This document shows, piece by piece, positions 1 through 8,727 of a stretch of DNA of 49,070 nucleotides. Origin of the DNA: Phycicoccus flavus (GTDB lineage: Bacteria > Actinomycetota > Actinomycetes > Actinomycetales > Dermatophilaceae); contig NZ_SAYU02000027.1 in the NCBI RefSeq assembly GCF_004025965.2, forward strand, positions 1-49,070, in the 5' to 3' direction. The notes beneath the pieces are model-generated. The model had not been told where the DNA came from. It saw nothing but the letters and a program-made list of their open reading frames with translations, and ran no database searches. A program made the translations under genes and the position numbers. Numbering within the stretch: the stretch's first letter is position 1; every line of letters begins with the position of its first letter.

Positions 1-15
1 TGACAGGATGGGCCC

Positions 16-558
16 GTGCCCCGGTACGTCGCCTTCCTCCGGGCCGTCAACGTCGGCGGCCGGTTCGTGCGGATGGCCGACCTGCGCGCGGCCCTGGCCG
101 AGGCCGGGTTCGGCGACGTCGAGACCCACATCCAGTCCGGCAACGTCCACGTGACGAGCCGGCGCCGCTCGACCACGGCCGTCGCCGCCGACCTGCACGA
201 CGTCCTGTCCGCGTGGGCCGGCTTCGACGTCCCCGCGATCGTCCGCACGCCCGCGGGGCTCACCGCCCTCGTCGACGAGGTCGACGCCGTACCCCCGCTG
301 CTGGACGGCTCGCCCAGGCGCTACCTCGCCCTGCTCGACGGCGACGTCCCCGCCGAGGCCGCGAGCACCCTGGAGGCGTGGGACCGCGACGGCGAGCGCG
401 CGGCCGTCGTCACCGGCGGCGTCCTCGCCGAGCTCGGCAAAGGCTTCCACACCACCACCCTGACCAACGCCCGGATCGAGAGGATCACCGGACGGACCAG
501 CACCTGGCGCGACGCCGAGGTCGTCCGGACGGTGGCCCGGAAGTGGAGCGAGAGATGA
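16..558 (+). CDS. DUF1697 family protein
   Basis: The 180-residue protein opens with YVAFLRAVNVGG, the typical N-terminal signature of DUF1697, and keeps the family's IQSGNVHV block near residue 40. The biochemical role of the family is not established and I assign none. Translation begins at a GTG. A CAGGAT box at 4-9 lies six bases before it, so the mRNA is probably leaderless. The stop codon overlaps the ATG of the OsmC gene as ATGA, indicating co-translation. The length is normal for the family and the frame is intact. Confidence 0.85.
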   Translation: MPRYVAFLRAVNVGGRFVRMADLRAALAEAGFGDVETHIQSGNVHVTSRRRSTTAVAADLHDVLSAWAGFDVPAIVRTPAGLTALVDEVDAVPPLLDGSPRRYLALLDGDVPAEAASTLEAWDRDGERAAVVTGGVLAELGKGFHTTTLTNARIERITGRTSTWRDAEVVRTVARKWSER

Positions 559-1016
559 CCGAGCACCCGAACACCCCGCCCGAGACCGGCGGCACCGGCA
601 CCGGGCACCGCAGCGTGTCGATGACCCGGCTCGGGACCGGGGTCTACGAGGTGACCAACGCCCGTGGCGGCACGATGCGGGTCGGCGGGGGCGGGGACAC
701 CGAGGACTTCACGCCCGTCGAGCTGTTCCTCGTCTCCATGGCCGCGTGCAGCGCGACGGACGTCGACTTCATCACGAGCCGGATCGCCGAGCCGGACAGC
801 TTCGAGGTGCTCGCCGCGGGGGAGAAGCGCAAGGACGACGGCGGCAACTTCATGGACGGCATCGAGATCACGATGACCGTCCGCTTCCCGGAGGGCCCCG
901 ACGGGGACCGGGCCCGGGCGCGCCTGCCGCGGGCGGTCGCGCAGAGCCACGACCGCCTCTGCACCGTCTCGCGGACGGTCCAGCGGGGGGCCGAGGTGAC
1001 GATGCGCGAGGGCTGA
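555..1016 (+). CDS. OsmC family protein
   Basis: A 153-residue OsmC/Ohr-fold protein. The family includes thiol peroxidases that reduce organic hydroperoxides. The two cysteines expected for the redox pair are present: C65 in MAACSATD, on the central helix, and C136 in LCTVSRT near the C-terminus. The helix is preceded by the family motif PVELFLVSMAAC. The first ~20 residues are Pro/Gly/Thr-rich and probably disordered. The ATG overlaps the stop of the DUF1697 gene. It belongs to the general OsmC group rather than clearly to Ohr, so the substrate is unknown. Confidence 0.85.
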   Translation: MTEHPNTPPETGGTGTGHRSVSMTRLGTGVYEVTNARGGTMRVGGGGDTEDFTPVELFLVSMAACSATDVDFITSRIAEPDSFEVLAAGEKRKDDGGNFMDGIEITMTVRFPEGPDGDRARARLPRAVAQSHDRLCTVSRTVQRGAEVTMREG

Positions 1017-1048
1017 CGGGGCGTCGGCCGCGCGGTCTACCCTGAGCC

Positions 1049-1669
1049 ATGGCGCGCTACCTCGACGTCCACCCCGTCGACCCCCAGCCCCGCTCCATCG
1101 CCCAGACGGTCGCGATGCTGCGCGACGGCGGCCTCGTCGCCTACCCCACGGACTCCGGCTACGCCCTCGGCGCCCTCATGGGCGACCAGCAGGCCAAGGA
1201 CCGCATCCGCGCCATCCGCCGGCTCGACGACAAGCACCACTACACCCTCGTCTGCCGTGACTTCGCGCAGCTCGGGCAGCTGGTAATCGTCGACAACCAC
1301 GTCTTCCGCGCGGTCAAGGCGGCCACGCCCGGGCCGTACACCTTCATCCTCCCGGCCACACCGGAGGTGCCGCGGCGGCTGCTCCACCCGAAGAAGCGCA
1401 CGGTCGGCGTGCGCATCCCCGAGCACCCGGTGGTCCGCGAGCTGCTCGCCGCGCTCGGGGAGCCGCTGCTGTCCTCGACGCTCATCCTCCCCGACGCCAC
1501 GGAGCCGATGACCGACGGCTGGGCGGTCAAGGAGGAGCTGGACCACGTCGTCGACGTCGTCCTGGACTCGGGGGAGTGCGGCAGCGACCCGACGACGGTC
1601 GTCGACTTCACGGCCGACCCCGCCGGCGAGGTCGCGCGCGAGGGTGCCGCGCCCTGGCCCCCGCGCTGA
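1049..1669 (+). CDS. L-threonylcarbamoyladenylate synthase-like protein, YciO/YrdC/Sua5 family
   Basis: 206 residues with the YrdC-like core: GGLVAYPTDSGYALGALMG (residues ~27-45), an IRAIRRLDDKHH segment matching the family's K-R-P-like loop, and GVRIPEHPVVREL followed by LLSSTLILP. YrdC/Sua5 enzymes make threonylcarbamoyl-AMP for tRNA t6A. The spacing and the missing canonical KRxxSRP loop place this nearer the YciO subgroup, whose cellular role is less certain. A TACCCT box at 1038-1043 lies five bases before the ATG, so the transcript is probably leaderless. The gene ends before a hairpin-rich region shared with a convergent gene. Confidence 0.85.
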   Translation: MARYLDVHPVDPQPRSIAQTVAMLRDGGLVAYPTDSGYALGALMGDQQAKDRIRAIRRLDDKHHYTLVCRDFAQLGQLVIVDNHVFRAVKAATPGPYTFILPATPEVPRRLLHPKKRTVGVRIPEHPVVRELLAALGEPLLSSTLILPDATEPMTDGWAVKEELDHVVDVVLDSGECGSDPTTVVDFTADPAGEVAREGAAPWPPR

Positions 1670-1698
1670 CCCGCCCGCCCCGCCCCCGGACGGCGAGA

Positions 1699-1738
1699 GG
1701 CGCCTCGGTGCCGGTGAGCCGACCGGCACCGAGGCGCC
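1699..1738. terminator. Strong hairpin between convergent genes
   Basis: A perfect 17-bp inverted repeat (left arm 1699-1715, right arm 1722-1738) with a six-base loop (GAGCCG) lies 29 bp after the YciO stop. There is no T-run, which is usual in high-GC actinobacteria. It could serve the YciO gene on + and DUF1028 on -. Confidence 0.7.
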
Positions 1739-1740
1739 GA

Positions 1741-1863
1741 GTGGCACCCGGAGCATCCGCCTGGCGCCGGAGGGGGAGGACCGGACGACACGCTCGAGGG
1801 TGTCGTCCGCGGCCGGCGGGGGTGCCACTTCCTCCACGGTAGGAGCGGATCGCCGCTCCTGCC
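1741..1863. repeat. Nested inverted repeats in convergent intergenic region
   Basis: Three further pairings lie downstream of the 1699-1738 hairpin. GTGGCACCC (1741-1749) pairs with 1820-1828. Inside it, CGGACGACAC (1782-1791) pairs with 1800-1809. An 11-bp stem with one G-U pair (1838-1848 with 1853-1863, loop ATCG) follows. Such dense dyads exceed what one terminator needs, and no coding frame is convincing here. They may fold in RNA or act as a compound bidirectional terminator; function is unknown. Confidence 0.55.
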
Positions 1864-1918
1864 ACCAACGCCGTGTCAGGACTCGGTAAGCATTCGGTAT
1901 CGCCGTGCTGAGGGTCTC

Positions 1919-2755
1919 TCAGCCGGCGGGCGCCGCTCGCAGGACCTCCAGCACGCGCGCGTCGATCCCGTTGGGGGAGTGCCGGTTCTCCAGGTTCTCC
2001 TCGCCCATCCACGCCTCGAGCGCCGTCTCGACGTCGTCCTCGCCCCCGGGGGCGTGCCCCTGCTGCGTCAGGAGCCCGCGCACCTCCTCGCGCAGCGGGC
2101 CGGTGAGCGGCTCGACGTCCTCGGCGGTGCCGAAGAAGAGGGTGGACAGCCGGTGCAGCCGGGCGATCTCGCGGGGCGCGTCCGGGTGGTCGTCGACGCG
2201 CAGGTCGGCGAGGACGCCGCCGCCGTCGTACCCGGCCCCGGGACAGCGCACGAGGAGGGCGGCGGACTGCCGGCCCCGGGCGTCCCCGCCGGCCTCGTCG
2301 CCGGCGAGGAGGACCGCGAGCAGCCGGTCGTCCAGTCGCTGCCCGGCGGCGGCCCGCCAGGCGTCCTCCATGGCCTCGACGACCTCGGGGCCGGTGAGGA
2401 TGTTGCCCTGGATGGCCCAGGAGCCGGTGTCGTCGGACCCCGACCGCCCGCCGGCCCAGTGCAGGCAGGACGGCCCGGTGTACGAGGCGGCCCCGTCCCG
2501 GCCGACGACCCCGACCTGGCGGTGGTCCCCGCCGGGGTCGGCGGCCACGGCGTCGGCGAGGGCGGCGGCGACGGGGTGGCCGTCGGAGAGGGCCCGCTCG
2601 AGCTCGTCGAGGTAGGCGACGCGGGCCATGGCCTGGGAGGCGACCGCCGCCGTGCCGGGGACGACCCGGGGGACGACGGAGCCGACGGCGAGGAACTTGC
2701 TCGCGACCGCGACGCCCCAGGCGTCGCCGTCACGCGCGGCGATGGAGAAGGTCAT
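1919..2755 (-). CDS. DUF1028 family protein (Ntn-hydrolase-like fold)
   Basis: 278 residues beginning MTFSIAARD, followed by WGVAVASKFLAVGSVVP, the hallmark start of DUF1028 proteins, which resemble N-terminal-nucleophile hydrolases. GNILTGPEVVEAM and the acidic DLRVDDH segment are also conserved. The reaction is not known. A TAGGGT box (plus-strand 2762-2767) sits six bases before the ATG, suggesting a leaderless message separate from the upstream rlmC remnant on the same strand. The C-terminal ~70 residues form an additional helical region seen in longer members. Confidence 0.85.
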   Translation of the reverse strand: MTFSIAARDGDAWGVAVASKFLAVGSVVPRVVPGTAAVASQAMARVAYLDELERALSDGHPVAAALADAVAADPGGDHRQVGVVGRDGAASYTGPSCLHWAGGRSGSDDTGSWAIQGNILTGPEVVEAMEDAWRAAAGQRLDDRLLAVLLAGDEAGGDARGRQSAALLVRCPGAGYDGGGVLADLRVDDHPDAPREIARLHRLSTLFFGTAEDVEPLTGPLREEVRGLLTQQGHAPGGEDDVETALEAWMGEENLENRHSPNGIDARVLEVLRAAPAG

Positions 2756-2793
2756 GGGCCGACCCTAGGGTCGCGCCGTGGGCTGCGGGCCCG

Positions 2794-3910
2794 TCAGCGA
2801 CGCGCGAGCAGCAGCAGGACCTCGACGTGCCGGGTCTGCGGGAACATGTCGGCCACCCGCCCGGCGACCGGGCGCAGCGAGGGCATCGCGGCGAGGTCGC
2901 GGGCCAGGCTCGAGGCGTCGCAGCTGGAGTAGACGACGTGCGCCGCCGCGCTCCCCTCCAGCCAGGCCGCGAGGTCCGGGCCCAGGCCTCGCCGCGGGGG
3001 GTTGACGACGACGAGGTCCGGGGCCGGCCCGGGCGGTGGCCCGGCGGTCGCGTCACCGGTGACGAACGTCGCCGCGTGGCCTCCCGCCGCGGCGGCGGCC
3101 CGGGCGGCGTCGACCGCCTCGGGTGAGGTCTCGACCCCGACGACGCGTCGCCCCGGCGCCGAGAGGTGCAGGGCGAACCCGCCGACCCCGCAGTAGAGGT
3201 CCCACACCGTCGCCGGGGCGAGGTCGTCGGCCCAGTCCCGCGCCTGGGCGTACAGGTGCCGGGCGACGCCGGTGTTGGTCTGGAAGAAGGCTCGCGGGCC
3301 GAGGAGCAGGGTCACCGCACCCAGCCGCATCGGCAGCAGCCGTTCGTCGGTGAGGACGACCTCCTCCTCGCCCTCCAGCACCGCCTTGTGCTCCGGCAGC
3401 AGGTTGACCGTGACGACCCCCGCCGACGGCAGGAGGACGCGCAGGCGGGGGAGGGCGGCCCGGATCCGCTGCAGCCCCTCGCGCGAGCGGACGACGAAGC
3501 GCACGAGGTGCTCGTCGTCGGGGGAGTGCGTGACGATGACGTGCTTGAGCTCGCCGCGCCGGGACGTCGTAGGGAGGGAGGCCGGTCTCTGCGAGGAACC
3601 GGTGCAGCGGGTCGAAGGTCGCGGCCAGCCCCGGCACGTAGAGGCCGCAGGTGCGCAGGTCGACGCCCCGGCCCTCCCGGTCGAGGATGCCGAGGGTCGG
3701 GTCCCCGGCCCGACCACCGACGACGAGCTTGGCCTTGGTCCGGAACCCGGACTCCGGCGAGCGCACCGGCGGCAGCCAGCGCAGGTGGTCCGAGTGCGGC
3801 GCGAGGACCTCGGCCACCGCCCGCTCCTTGGCCGCGAGCTGGTCCTCGTACGGGGTGCCCATGAGGGCGCACGAGCGGCAGCGTCCGGCGTCGAAGTGGT
3901 CGCACTGCAT
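2794..3910 (-). pseudogene. rlmC: 23S rRNA (uracil-C5)-methyltransferase RlmC/RumB, reading frame disrupted
   Basis: The N-terminal part starts [18 protein letters not shown] and carries cysteines placed as in the RumB iron-sulfur cluster (C3, C11, C14, and C in LRTCGLY). It reads through to PYDVPARR. The rest continues in another frame from RRGELKHVIVT, through the SAM-binding DLYCGVGGFALHL, to VVNPPRRG and the catalytic-cysteine motif YSSCDA. The two parts together cover a complete enzyme. The break lies at 3552-3561, where CGGCG occurs twice in tandem. A third copy would restore the frame and give the E. coli RumB spacing. It is either a real slippage mutation or an assembly error. A TACGCT box lies nine bases before the ATG. 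Confidence 0.85.
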
Positions 3911-3998
3911 GGCCGGCCCAGCGTACGGCCGGCCGCGGCGGTCGGGGCGGGCACCACGGGCGCAGCACGGTTGTTGCAGACACGAAACATGGATGGAC

Positions 3999-4027
3999 GT
4001 GACCTGCGCGCCCGGCGCCCCTAGGGT
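3999..4027 (+). promoter_or_regulatory. Promoter of the amino-acid ABC transporter operon
   Basis: A -35-like GTGACC (3999-4004), a 17-bp spacer and a -10 TAGGGT (4022-4027) precede the ATG by eight bases. This predicts a leaderless transcript for the importer operon. Confidence 0.6.
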
Positions 4028-4035
4028 GCAGAACC

Positions 4036-4830
4036 ATGAACACGAGCCGAACGACCACCATCATCGCCGCCGGAGCTCTCGCCCTTACCGCCTCCGCCTG
4101 CGCCACCGAGACCACGACGACCGAGAGCGGCGCCAACGTCGTCGCGGACGGCAAGCTGACGGTCTGCACCTCCCTGCCCTACGAGCCGTTCGAGTTCGAG
4201 AAGGGCAACGAGGTCGTCGGCTTCGACATGGACATGATGAAGAAGGTGGCCGAGGCCAACAGCCTGGAGATGGCCATCGTCGTCACCGGCTTCGAGGGCA
4301 TCCAGTCAGGCCAGGCCCTGAACTCCGGCAAGTGCGACATCGCCGCCGCCGGCATGACCATCACCGACGAGCGCGCCAAGGTCATCGACTTCACCGACCC
4401 CTACTTCGACGCCACCCAGGCGCTGCTCACCAAGGACAAGAGCCTGGACTCCCTGGAGTCCCTCGACGGCAAGACCCTCGGCGTGATGACCGGCACCACG
4501 GGCGAGAAGTACGCCAAGGAGAACGCCCCGAAGGGCGTCACCCTCAAGGCGTTCGAGAACCTCGGCCTGCAGACCTCCGCCGTCAAGAGCGGGCAGATCG
4601 ACGCGATCATCCAGGACAACGGCCCGCTGCTCGACTACGCGAAGAAGAACCCCGACACCTCGGTCACCGCCGAGTTCGACACCGGCGAGCAGTACGGCTT
4701 CGCCGTGAAGAAGGGCGGCAACGCCGAGCTGCTGTCCTCGGCGAACAAGGTCATCACCGACGTCAAGTCCGACGGCACCTACGACGAGATCTACAAGACC
4801 TGGTTCGGCCAGGCGCCCGACGCCGGCTGA
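4036..4830 (+). CDS. Polar amino-acid ABC transporter substrate-binding lipoprotein
   Basis: A 264-residue solute-binding protein of family 3. Residues 1-21 form a lipoprotein signal peptide ending ASA before Cys22, the lipid anchor. Family landmarks include [20 protein letters not shown], the clamp motif [25 protein letters not shown] (here split across residues ~95-120) and the hinge [12 protein letters not shown]. Such proteins capture amino acids outside the membrane and pass them to a HisM-type permease. It is the first gene of an SBP-permease-ATPase operon. Substrate cannot be read from sequence; glutamate/glutamine-type or cystine-type ligands are plausible. Confidence 0.92.
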   Translation: MNTSRTTTIIAAGALALTASACATETTTTESGANVVADGKLTVCTSLPYEPFEFEKGNEVVGFDMDMMKKVAEANSLEMAIVVTGFEGIQSGQALNSGKCDIAAAGMTITDERAKVIDFTDPYFDATQALLTKDKSLDSLESLDGKTLGVMTGTTGEKYAKENAPKGVTLKAFENLGLQTSAVKSGQIDAIIQDNGPLLDYAKKNPDTSVTAEFDTGEQYGFAVKKGGNAELLSSANKVITDVKSDGTYDEIYKTWFGQAPDAG

Positions 4831-4878
4831 CCCGCCCCGTCCGCGTCCGCCCGTCCCGCCTGACCAGGAGGCCCCTTC

Positions 4879-5673
4879 GTGGCCATGTCCCCGCGTCGCC
4901 GTGCCGAAGTGAGCCGGTACGTCCAGTACGGCGTCCTCGCCCTCCTCCTCCTGCTCGTCGCCCTCGGCGCCGACTGGGGGACCCTGCAGACCCAGTTCCT
5001 CAACGGCGAGATCCTCCCGCAGCTGTTCCCGGAGATCTTCTCCATCGCGCTGAAGAACACGGTCCTGTACACGGCGTGCGCGTTCGTCTTCGGTCTGGTG
5101 CTCGGGCTCGTCCTGGCGCTGATGCGGCTGTCGTCGGTCGGTCCCTACCGGTGGCTCTCGACGGTCTTCGTCGAGTTCTTCCGCGGGGTCCCGGCCCTCA
5201 TCGTCTTCATCGGCTTCTACTACGGCCTGCCGGTGGCCTTCCCCGGGCGTGTCCTCCCCGGAGGCACGCTCGGGGTGGTCACGGTGGCGCTCGGCCTCGT
5301 CGGCGCCGCCTACATGGCCGAGACGATCCGGGCCGGCATCCAGGCGGTGCCGAAGGGACAGGTCGAGGCCGCCCGCTCGCTCGGCATGTCGCACACCCGC
5401 TCGATGGTCTCGATCGTCATCCCGCAGGCGTTCCGGATCATCCTGCCGCCCCTGACCAACGAGCTCATCCTCCTCACCAAGGACTCCTCGCTCGTCTACG
5501 TCATCGGCCTCAGCCTGTCCGACAGCGAGCTCACCGACTTCGGCCGGCGCAACCTCTCGCAGTACGTGAACCTCACGCCGCTGTTCGCGACGGCGCTCTG
5601 CTACCTCATCATCACCGTCCCGCTCTCCATCGTCGTGAGGCGCATGGAGGCCCGAGCCGACAGGGCCCGCTGA
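4879..5673 (+). CDS. Polar amino-acid ABC transporter permease
   Basis: 264 residues with about five hydrophobic segments. The cytoplasmic EAA loop contacting the ATPase is visible as [20 protein letters not shown] (~residues 173-192). The sequence [19 protein letters not shown] is typical of the HisM/GlnP permease family. The GTG start is chosen because AGGAG at 4866-4870 is correctly spaced; an ATG two codons later is possible. The stop TGA overlaps the ATPase start as TGATG. Only one permease is present, so it is probably a homodimer. Confidence 0.92.
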   Translation: MAMSPRRRAEVSRYVQYGVLALLLLLVALGADWGTLQTQFLNGEILPQLFPEIFSIALKNTVLYTACAFVFGLVLGLVLALMRLSSVGPYRWLSTVFVEFFRGVPALIVFIGFYYGLPVAFPGRVLPGGTLGVVTVALGLVGAAYMAETIRAGIQAVPKGQVEAARSLGMSHTRSMVSIVIPQAFRIILPPLTNELILLTKDSSLVYVIGLSLSDSELTDFGRRNLSQYVNLTPLFATALCYLIITVPLSIVVRRMEARADRAR

Positions 5674-6428
5674 TGCCCGACATCCAGGTCGACACAAACG
5701 CCCCCGCGATCGACGTCCAGGAGCTGCACAAGTACTTCGGCGACAACCAGGTCCTCACCGGCATCGACTTCGAGGTCGACCGGGGCCAGGTGGTCTGCGT
5801 CATCGGCCCGTCCGGGTCCGGCAAGTCGACGCTGCTGCGCTGCGTCAACCGGCTCGAGGAGCCGACGTCGGGGAAGATCTTCGTCGAGGGCGTCGAGGTC
5901 ACCGACCCCGACGTCGACCTCGACCAGCTGCGCAGCCGCATCGGGATGGTCTTCCAGCAGTTCAACCTCTTCCCGCACCTCACCGTGCTGGACAACCTCA
6001 CCATCGCCCAGACGAAGGTGAAGAAGCGCGGCAAGGACGAGGCCCGGGAGATCGCCCGCGCCACCCTCGAGAAGGTCGGCCTCGCCCACCGCGAGGACGC
6101 CTACCCGGCGCACCTCTCCGGCGGCCAGCAGCAGCGCATCGCCATCGCCCGGGCCCTGTCGATGAGCCCGGACCTCATGCTCTTCGACGAGCCGACGTCG
6201 GCCCTGGACCCCGAGCTCGTCGGCGACGTCCTCGACGTCATGAAGGATCTCGCGGCCGAGGGGATGACGATGATGGTCGTCACCCACGAGATGGGCTTCG
6301 CCCGCGAGGTCGGGCACAAGCTCGTCTTCATGGACGGCGGCGTCATCGTCGAGGAGGGCGACCCCAAGGAGGTCCTGGGCAACCCGCAGCAGGAGCGCAC
6401 CCAGTCCTTCCTCTCCAAGGTGCTCTGA
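5673..6428 (+). CDS. Polar amino-acid ABC transporter ATP-binding protein
   Basis: A 251-residue ABC ATPase of the GlnQ/HisP type. Walker A is GPSGSGKST, the Q-loop is in [11 protein letters not shown], the signature is LSGGQQQR, Walker B is [12 protein letters not shown], and the H-loop is VVTHEMGF. The frame is open far upstream, but the ATG overlapping the permease stop is the credible start because homology begins there. It supplies energy for the preceding importer genes. A strong hairpin follows, so this is the last gene of the operon. Confidence 0.93.
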   Translation: MPDIQVDTNAPAIDVQELHKYFGDNQVLTGIDFEVDRGQVVCVIGPSGSGKSTLLRCVNRLEEPTSGKIFVEGVEVTDPDVDLDQLRSRIGMVFQQFNLFPHLTVLDNLTIAQTKVKKRGKDEAREIARATLEKVGLAHREDAYPAHLSGGQQQRIAIARALSMSPDLMLFDEPTSALDPELVGDVLDVMKDLAAEGMTMMVVTHEMGFAREVGHKLVFMDGGVIVEEGDPKEVLGNPQQERTQSFLSKVL

Positions 6429-6444
6429 CCCGCGCAGGTTCCCT

Positions 6445-6469
6445 CCGGCCGGGTGTCGCACCCGGCCGG
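6445..6469. terminator. Bidirectional terminator hairpin
   Basis: A perfect 11-bp stem (6445-6455 with 6459-6469) with a TCG loop lies between the convergent ABC ATPase and SGNH hydrolase genes. Confidence 0.7.
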
Positions 6470-6489
6470 CCCCCGCGGGCGGCCCGGGG

Positions 6490-7218
6490 CTACGTGTCGA
6501 GCGCGCGGCGGACGTGCGGCAGCAGGGCCTTCGCGATCTGCGCGTAGCCCGCGTCATTGGGGTGGAAGAAGTCCGGCGCCAGGCGGCCCCGCCAGCTCGT
6601 CGGGCCCTCGGCGGCCATGTCGACGGCGACGACGTCGCCGCGGGCGGCGGCCTCCAGGACGTGCAGGTTGGACCGGCGGGCCGCGGTGCGGGGCTGGGGG
6701 AGCGTCGCGACGACGGCGCCACGCGGCAGGGCCGCGACGAGGCGGGCCGTGGTGTCCGGCAGGCCGCGCCGGAGCCGGCCGCCGGCGAACAGGTCGTTCG
6801 AGCCGACCATGACCGTGACGACGTCCGGGTCGTCGGTGCCCTGCGCGGGTGGCAGGGCCCGCAGGACGGGGAGCTGCTGGTCCAGCACGTCGGCGGTCCG
6901 GGCCCCGGTGGCCGAGAGGTTGACGACGACGAGCGGCAGGCCCTCCGCGGCGAGGTCGGCGGCCACCTGGTCGACCCAGCCGGCGTCCCACGCCGAGGCG
7001 CCGACCCCCTGGGACATCGAGTCGCCGAGGACGACCCAGCGGCGGCCGGGCGTGCGCAGCGCCCGGGCGTTGTGCGCGGCCCAGGCGGCCGCGTAGGGCC
7101 GGGCCTGCCCGTTGACGCCGCGCACGCCGGGGAGGACCGCGCCGAGGGCGCGGGTCAGCAGGCCCCGCGGCCGGCCGGTGCGGTTGTCGTAGCCGAGCGG
7201 CACCCCGGGGGTCGTCAC
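6490..7218 (-). CDS. SGNH/GDSL-family hydrolase
   Basis: 242 residues with the SGNH blocks in order: VVLGDSMSQG with nucleophile Ser67, a Gly in the SATGART segment, MVGSNDLF (block III Asn) and FFHPNDAGY (block V, Asp...His). These enzymes are esterases or lipases. No signal peptide is obvious, so it is probably cytoplasmic. The GTG start overlaps the stop of the upstream GNAT gene as GTGA, so the pair is coupled. Residues ~1-60 before the catalytic block look like a short helical extension. Substrate is unknown. Confidence 0.85.
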   Translation of the reverse strand: MTTPGVPLGYDNRTGRPRGLLTRALGAVLPGVRGVNGQARPYAAAWAAHNARALRTPGRRWVVLGDSMSQGVGASAWDAGWVDQVAADLAAEGLPLVVVNLSATGARTADVLDQQLPVLRALPPAQGTDDPDVVTVMVGSNDLFAGGRLRRGLPDTTARLVAALPRGAVVATLPQPRTAARRSNLHVLEAAARGDVVAVDMAAEGPTSWRGRLAPDFFHPNDAGYAQIAKALLPHVRRALDT

Positions 7219-7913
7219 GGCAGGGCCGCCCGGACCTCGGCGAGCGAGCGGCGCTGGTGGCCGCCGGCGTCGTGGTTGTCGTCGGCCAGCCACGCCCGCA
7301 GCCCGGCCGCGACCCGCGGCCACTCGCCGTCCGTGACCGAGAACCACGTCGTGTCCCGGTTCCGACCCTTGTAGACGACGGCCTGCCGGAAGGTGCCCTC
7401 CTCGGTGAAGCCCAGGCGCAGTGCGGCCCGCCGCGACGGCGCGTTGAGGCTGTCGCACTTCCACTCGTAGCGCCGGTACCCGAGGGTGCCGAACACGTGG
7501 TCGGCCAGCAGGAGCTGGACCTCCGTCGCCGCCCGGGTCCGCTGCAGCGCGGGGGAGTACACGATCGCGCCGACCTCGACCGTGCCCATCGCCGGGTCGG
7601 CCCGCATGAGGTGCACCCGGCCGAGGAGGCGGCCCGCCGGGTCGGTGACCGCCAGGGGCAGCGCCGACGGCGGCGCCGGCAGTGCGGCGAGGAGAGCGCG
7701 GGCGTCCTCCGGCGTGTGGGGCGGCTCGTCGGGGGAGTAGGTCCACAGCTCGTCGTGGGCGCCGAGCACGGCGCGGAACGCGTCGGCGTCGTCGACGCCG
7801 AGGGGGCGCAGGGTGACGAACCGGCCCCGCAGCTCGACCGGGGCAAGGGGCGAGGCGCCCGACCAGCCGACCGGGTCGCCGACCGGCTGGCCGTGGGCGT
7901 TGGTGCGGGGCAC
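7215..7913 (-). CDS. GNAT family N-acetyltransferase (RimJ/RimL-like)
   Basis: 232 residues with the acetyltransferase-3 (RimJ/RimL) layout: RFVTLRPLGVDDADAF at the start of the fold, LAVTDPAGRLLGRVHL, VEVGAIVYSPALQRTRAATEV near the CoA-binding loop, and YEWKCDSLNAPSRRAALRLGF near the C-terminus. The usual acceptor is an N-terminal alpha-amine, but many members act on small molecules. A TACGCT box (plus-strand 7920-7925) is six bases before the GTG, so the message is leaderless and probably includes the SGNH hydrolase gene. Confidence 0.85.
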   Translation of the reverse strand: MPRTNAHGQPVGDPVGWSGASPLAPVELRGRFVTLRPLGVDDADAFRAVLGAHDELWTYSPDEPPHTPEDARALLAALPAPPSALPLAVTDPAGRLLGRVHLMRADPAMGTVEVGAIVYSPALQRTRAATEVQLLLADHVFGTLGYRRYEWKCDSLNAPSRRAALRLGFTEEGTFRQAVVYKGRNRDTTWFSVTDGEWPRVAAGLRAWLADDNHDAGGHQRRSLAEVRAALP

Positions 7914-8116
7914 CGCAGCAGCGTACGAGAACCCAGGTGCCGGGCGGCTCGCGGTGCCGGGGGAGAGGCGTGCCGCGCGAGGGCAGAGGGGAGGGGCGGT
8001 CGCGTACCGGCGACCGGCCGGGGAACGCGGGGCGTGGACCCGGGCACTCCTGGGTAGGACCAGGGAGGCGGCCGGAACGGGCCGCCGGCCCCCACCAGAG
8101 AGGATCGGATCGTCCC

Positions 8117-8698
8117 GTGGACATCACCGAGGTCATCCAGCACCAGCACGACGAGCAGCGCCGCGGGTTCGCCCACCTCGAGGAGTGGCCGCGGGAGGAC
8201 CACGAGGGCCTGGCCGCGATGTGGCGACGGCTCTCGGTGCTGCTCGAGACGCACGCCGAGGCGGAGGAGCGCTACTTCTACCCGCGGCTGCTCGACCTCG
8301 GGACCGGTGCCGCCGACGCCGACGACACGGCGGAGGAGGTCGAGGACGCCGTCCACGACCACAACGCGCTCCGGGCCGCGATCGCGCGGGTCGCCGAGGC
8401 CGAGGTGGGCTCGCAGGACTGGTGGACCGCCGTCGTCGACGCCAACACCGAGAACAGCGACCACATGGGCGAGGAGGAGCGCCAGGACCTCGCCGACTTC
8501 CGCCAGCAGGCCACCGTCGAGCTGCGCCACGAGATCGCCGTCGAGTTCCTGCGGTTCCAGGCCCGGCACTCGGCCGACGGGGTCGAGCCACGGGACAAGG
8601 ACCCGCAGGACTACGCCGCCCACGCCGGCACCGGCTCCCGGGCCGGGGGACGGGAGGGGGCCGCGCCCTCGGTCACGGCCTCCGACGACGCCGGCTGA
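8117..8698 (+). CDS. Hemerythrin-like (HHE) domain protein
   Basis: 193 residues. The helical region carries iron-ligand candidates typical of HHE domains: HQHDEQ near residue 8, LETHAEAEERYFYP (~50-63), VHDHNALR (~80-90) and ENSDHMGEEE (~115-125). Such proteins bind a diiron centre and are linked to oxygen or nitric-oxide handling. The C-terminal ~45 residues are Gly/Ala/Asp-rich and probably disordered. The GTG start is preceded by GAGAGGA. A stretch resembling a SigB-type promoter (GTGG, 14 bases, GGGTA) lies about 60 bp upstream, but the match is weak. Confidence 0.8.
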   Translation: MDITEVIQHQHDEQRRGFAHLEEWPREDHEGLAAMWRRLSVLLETHAEAEERYFYPRLLDLGTGAADADDTAEEVEDAVHDHNALRAAIARVAEAEVGSQDWWTAVVDANTENSDHMGEEERQDLADFRQQATVELRHEIAVEFLRFQARHSADGVEPRDKDPQDYAAHAGTGSRAGGREGAAPSVTASDDAG

Positions 8699-8727
8699 GC
8701 CCGCGCGCCCCGGGATCCGCTCCCCGT

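Noticed and set aside
3651-5672. Long open frame running through the ABC transporter genes into the ATPase
   Set aside because: Upstream of 5673 it is only a GC-rich alternative frame; homology to ABC ATPases begins at the ATG at 5673.
8031-8070. SigB-like promoter upstream of the hemerythrin-like gene
   Set aside because: Only the GGGTA element matches well; the -35 half (GTGG) and position are too weak to list as a feature.
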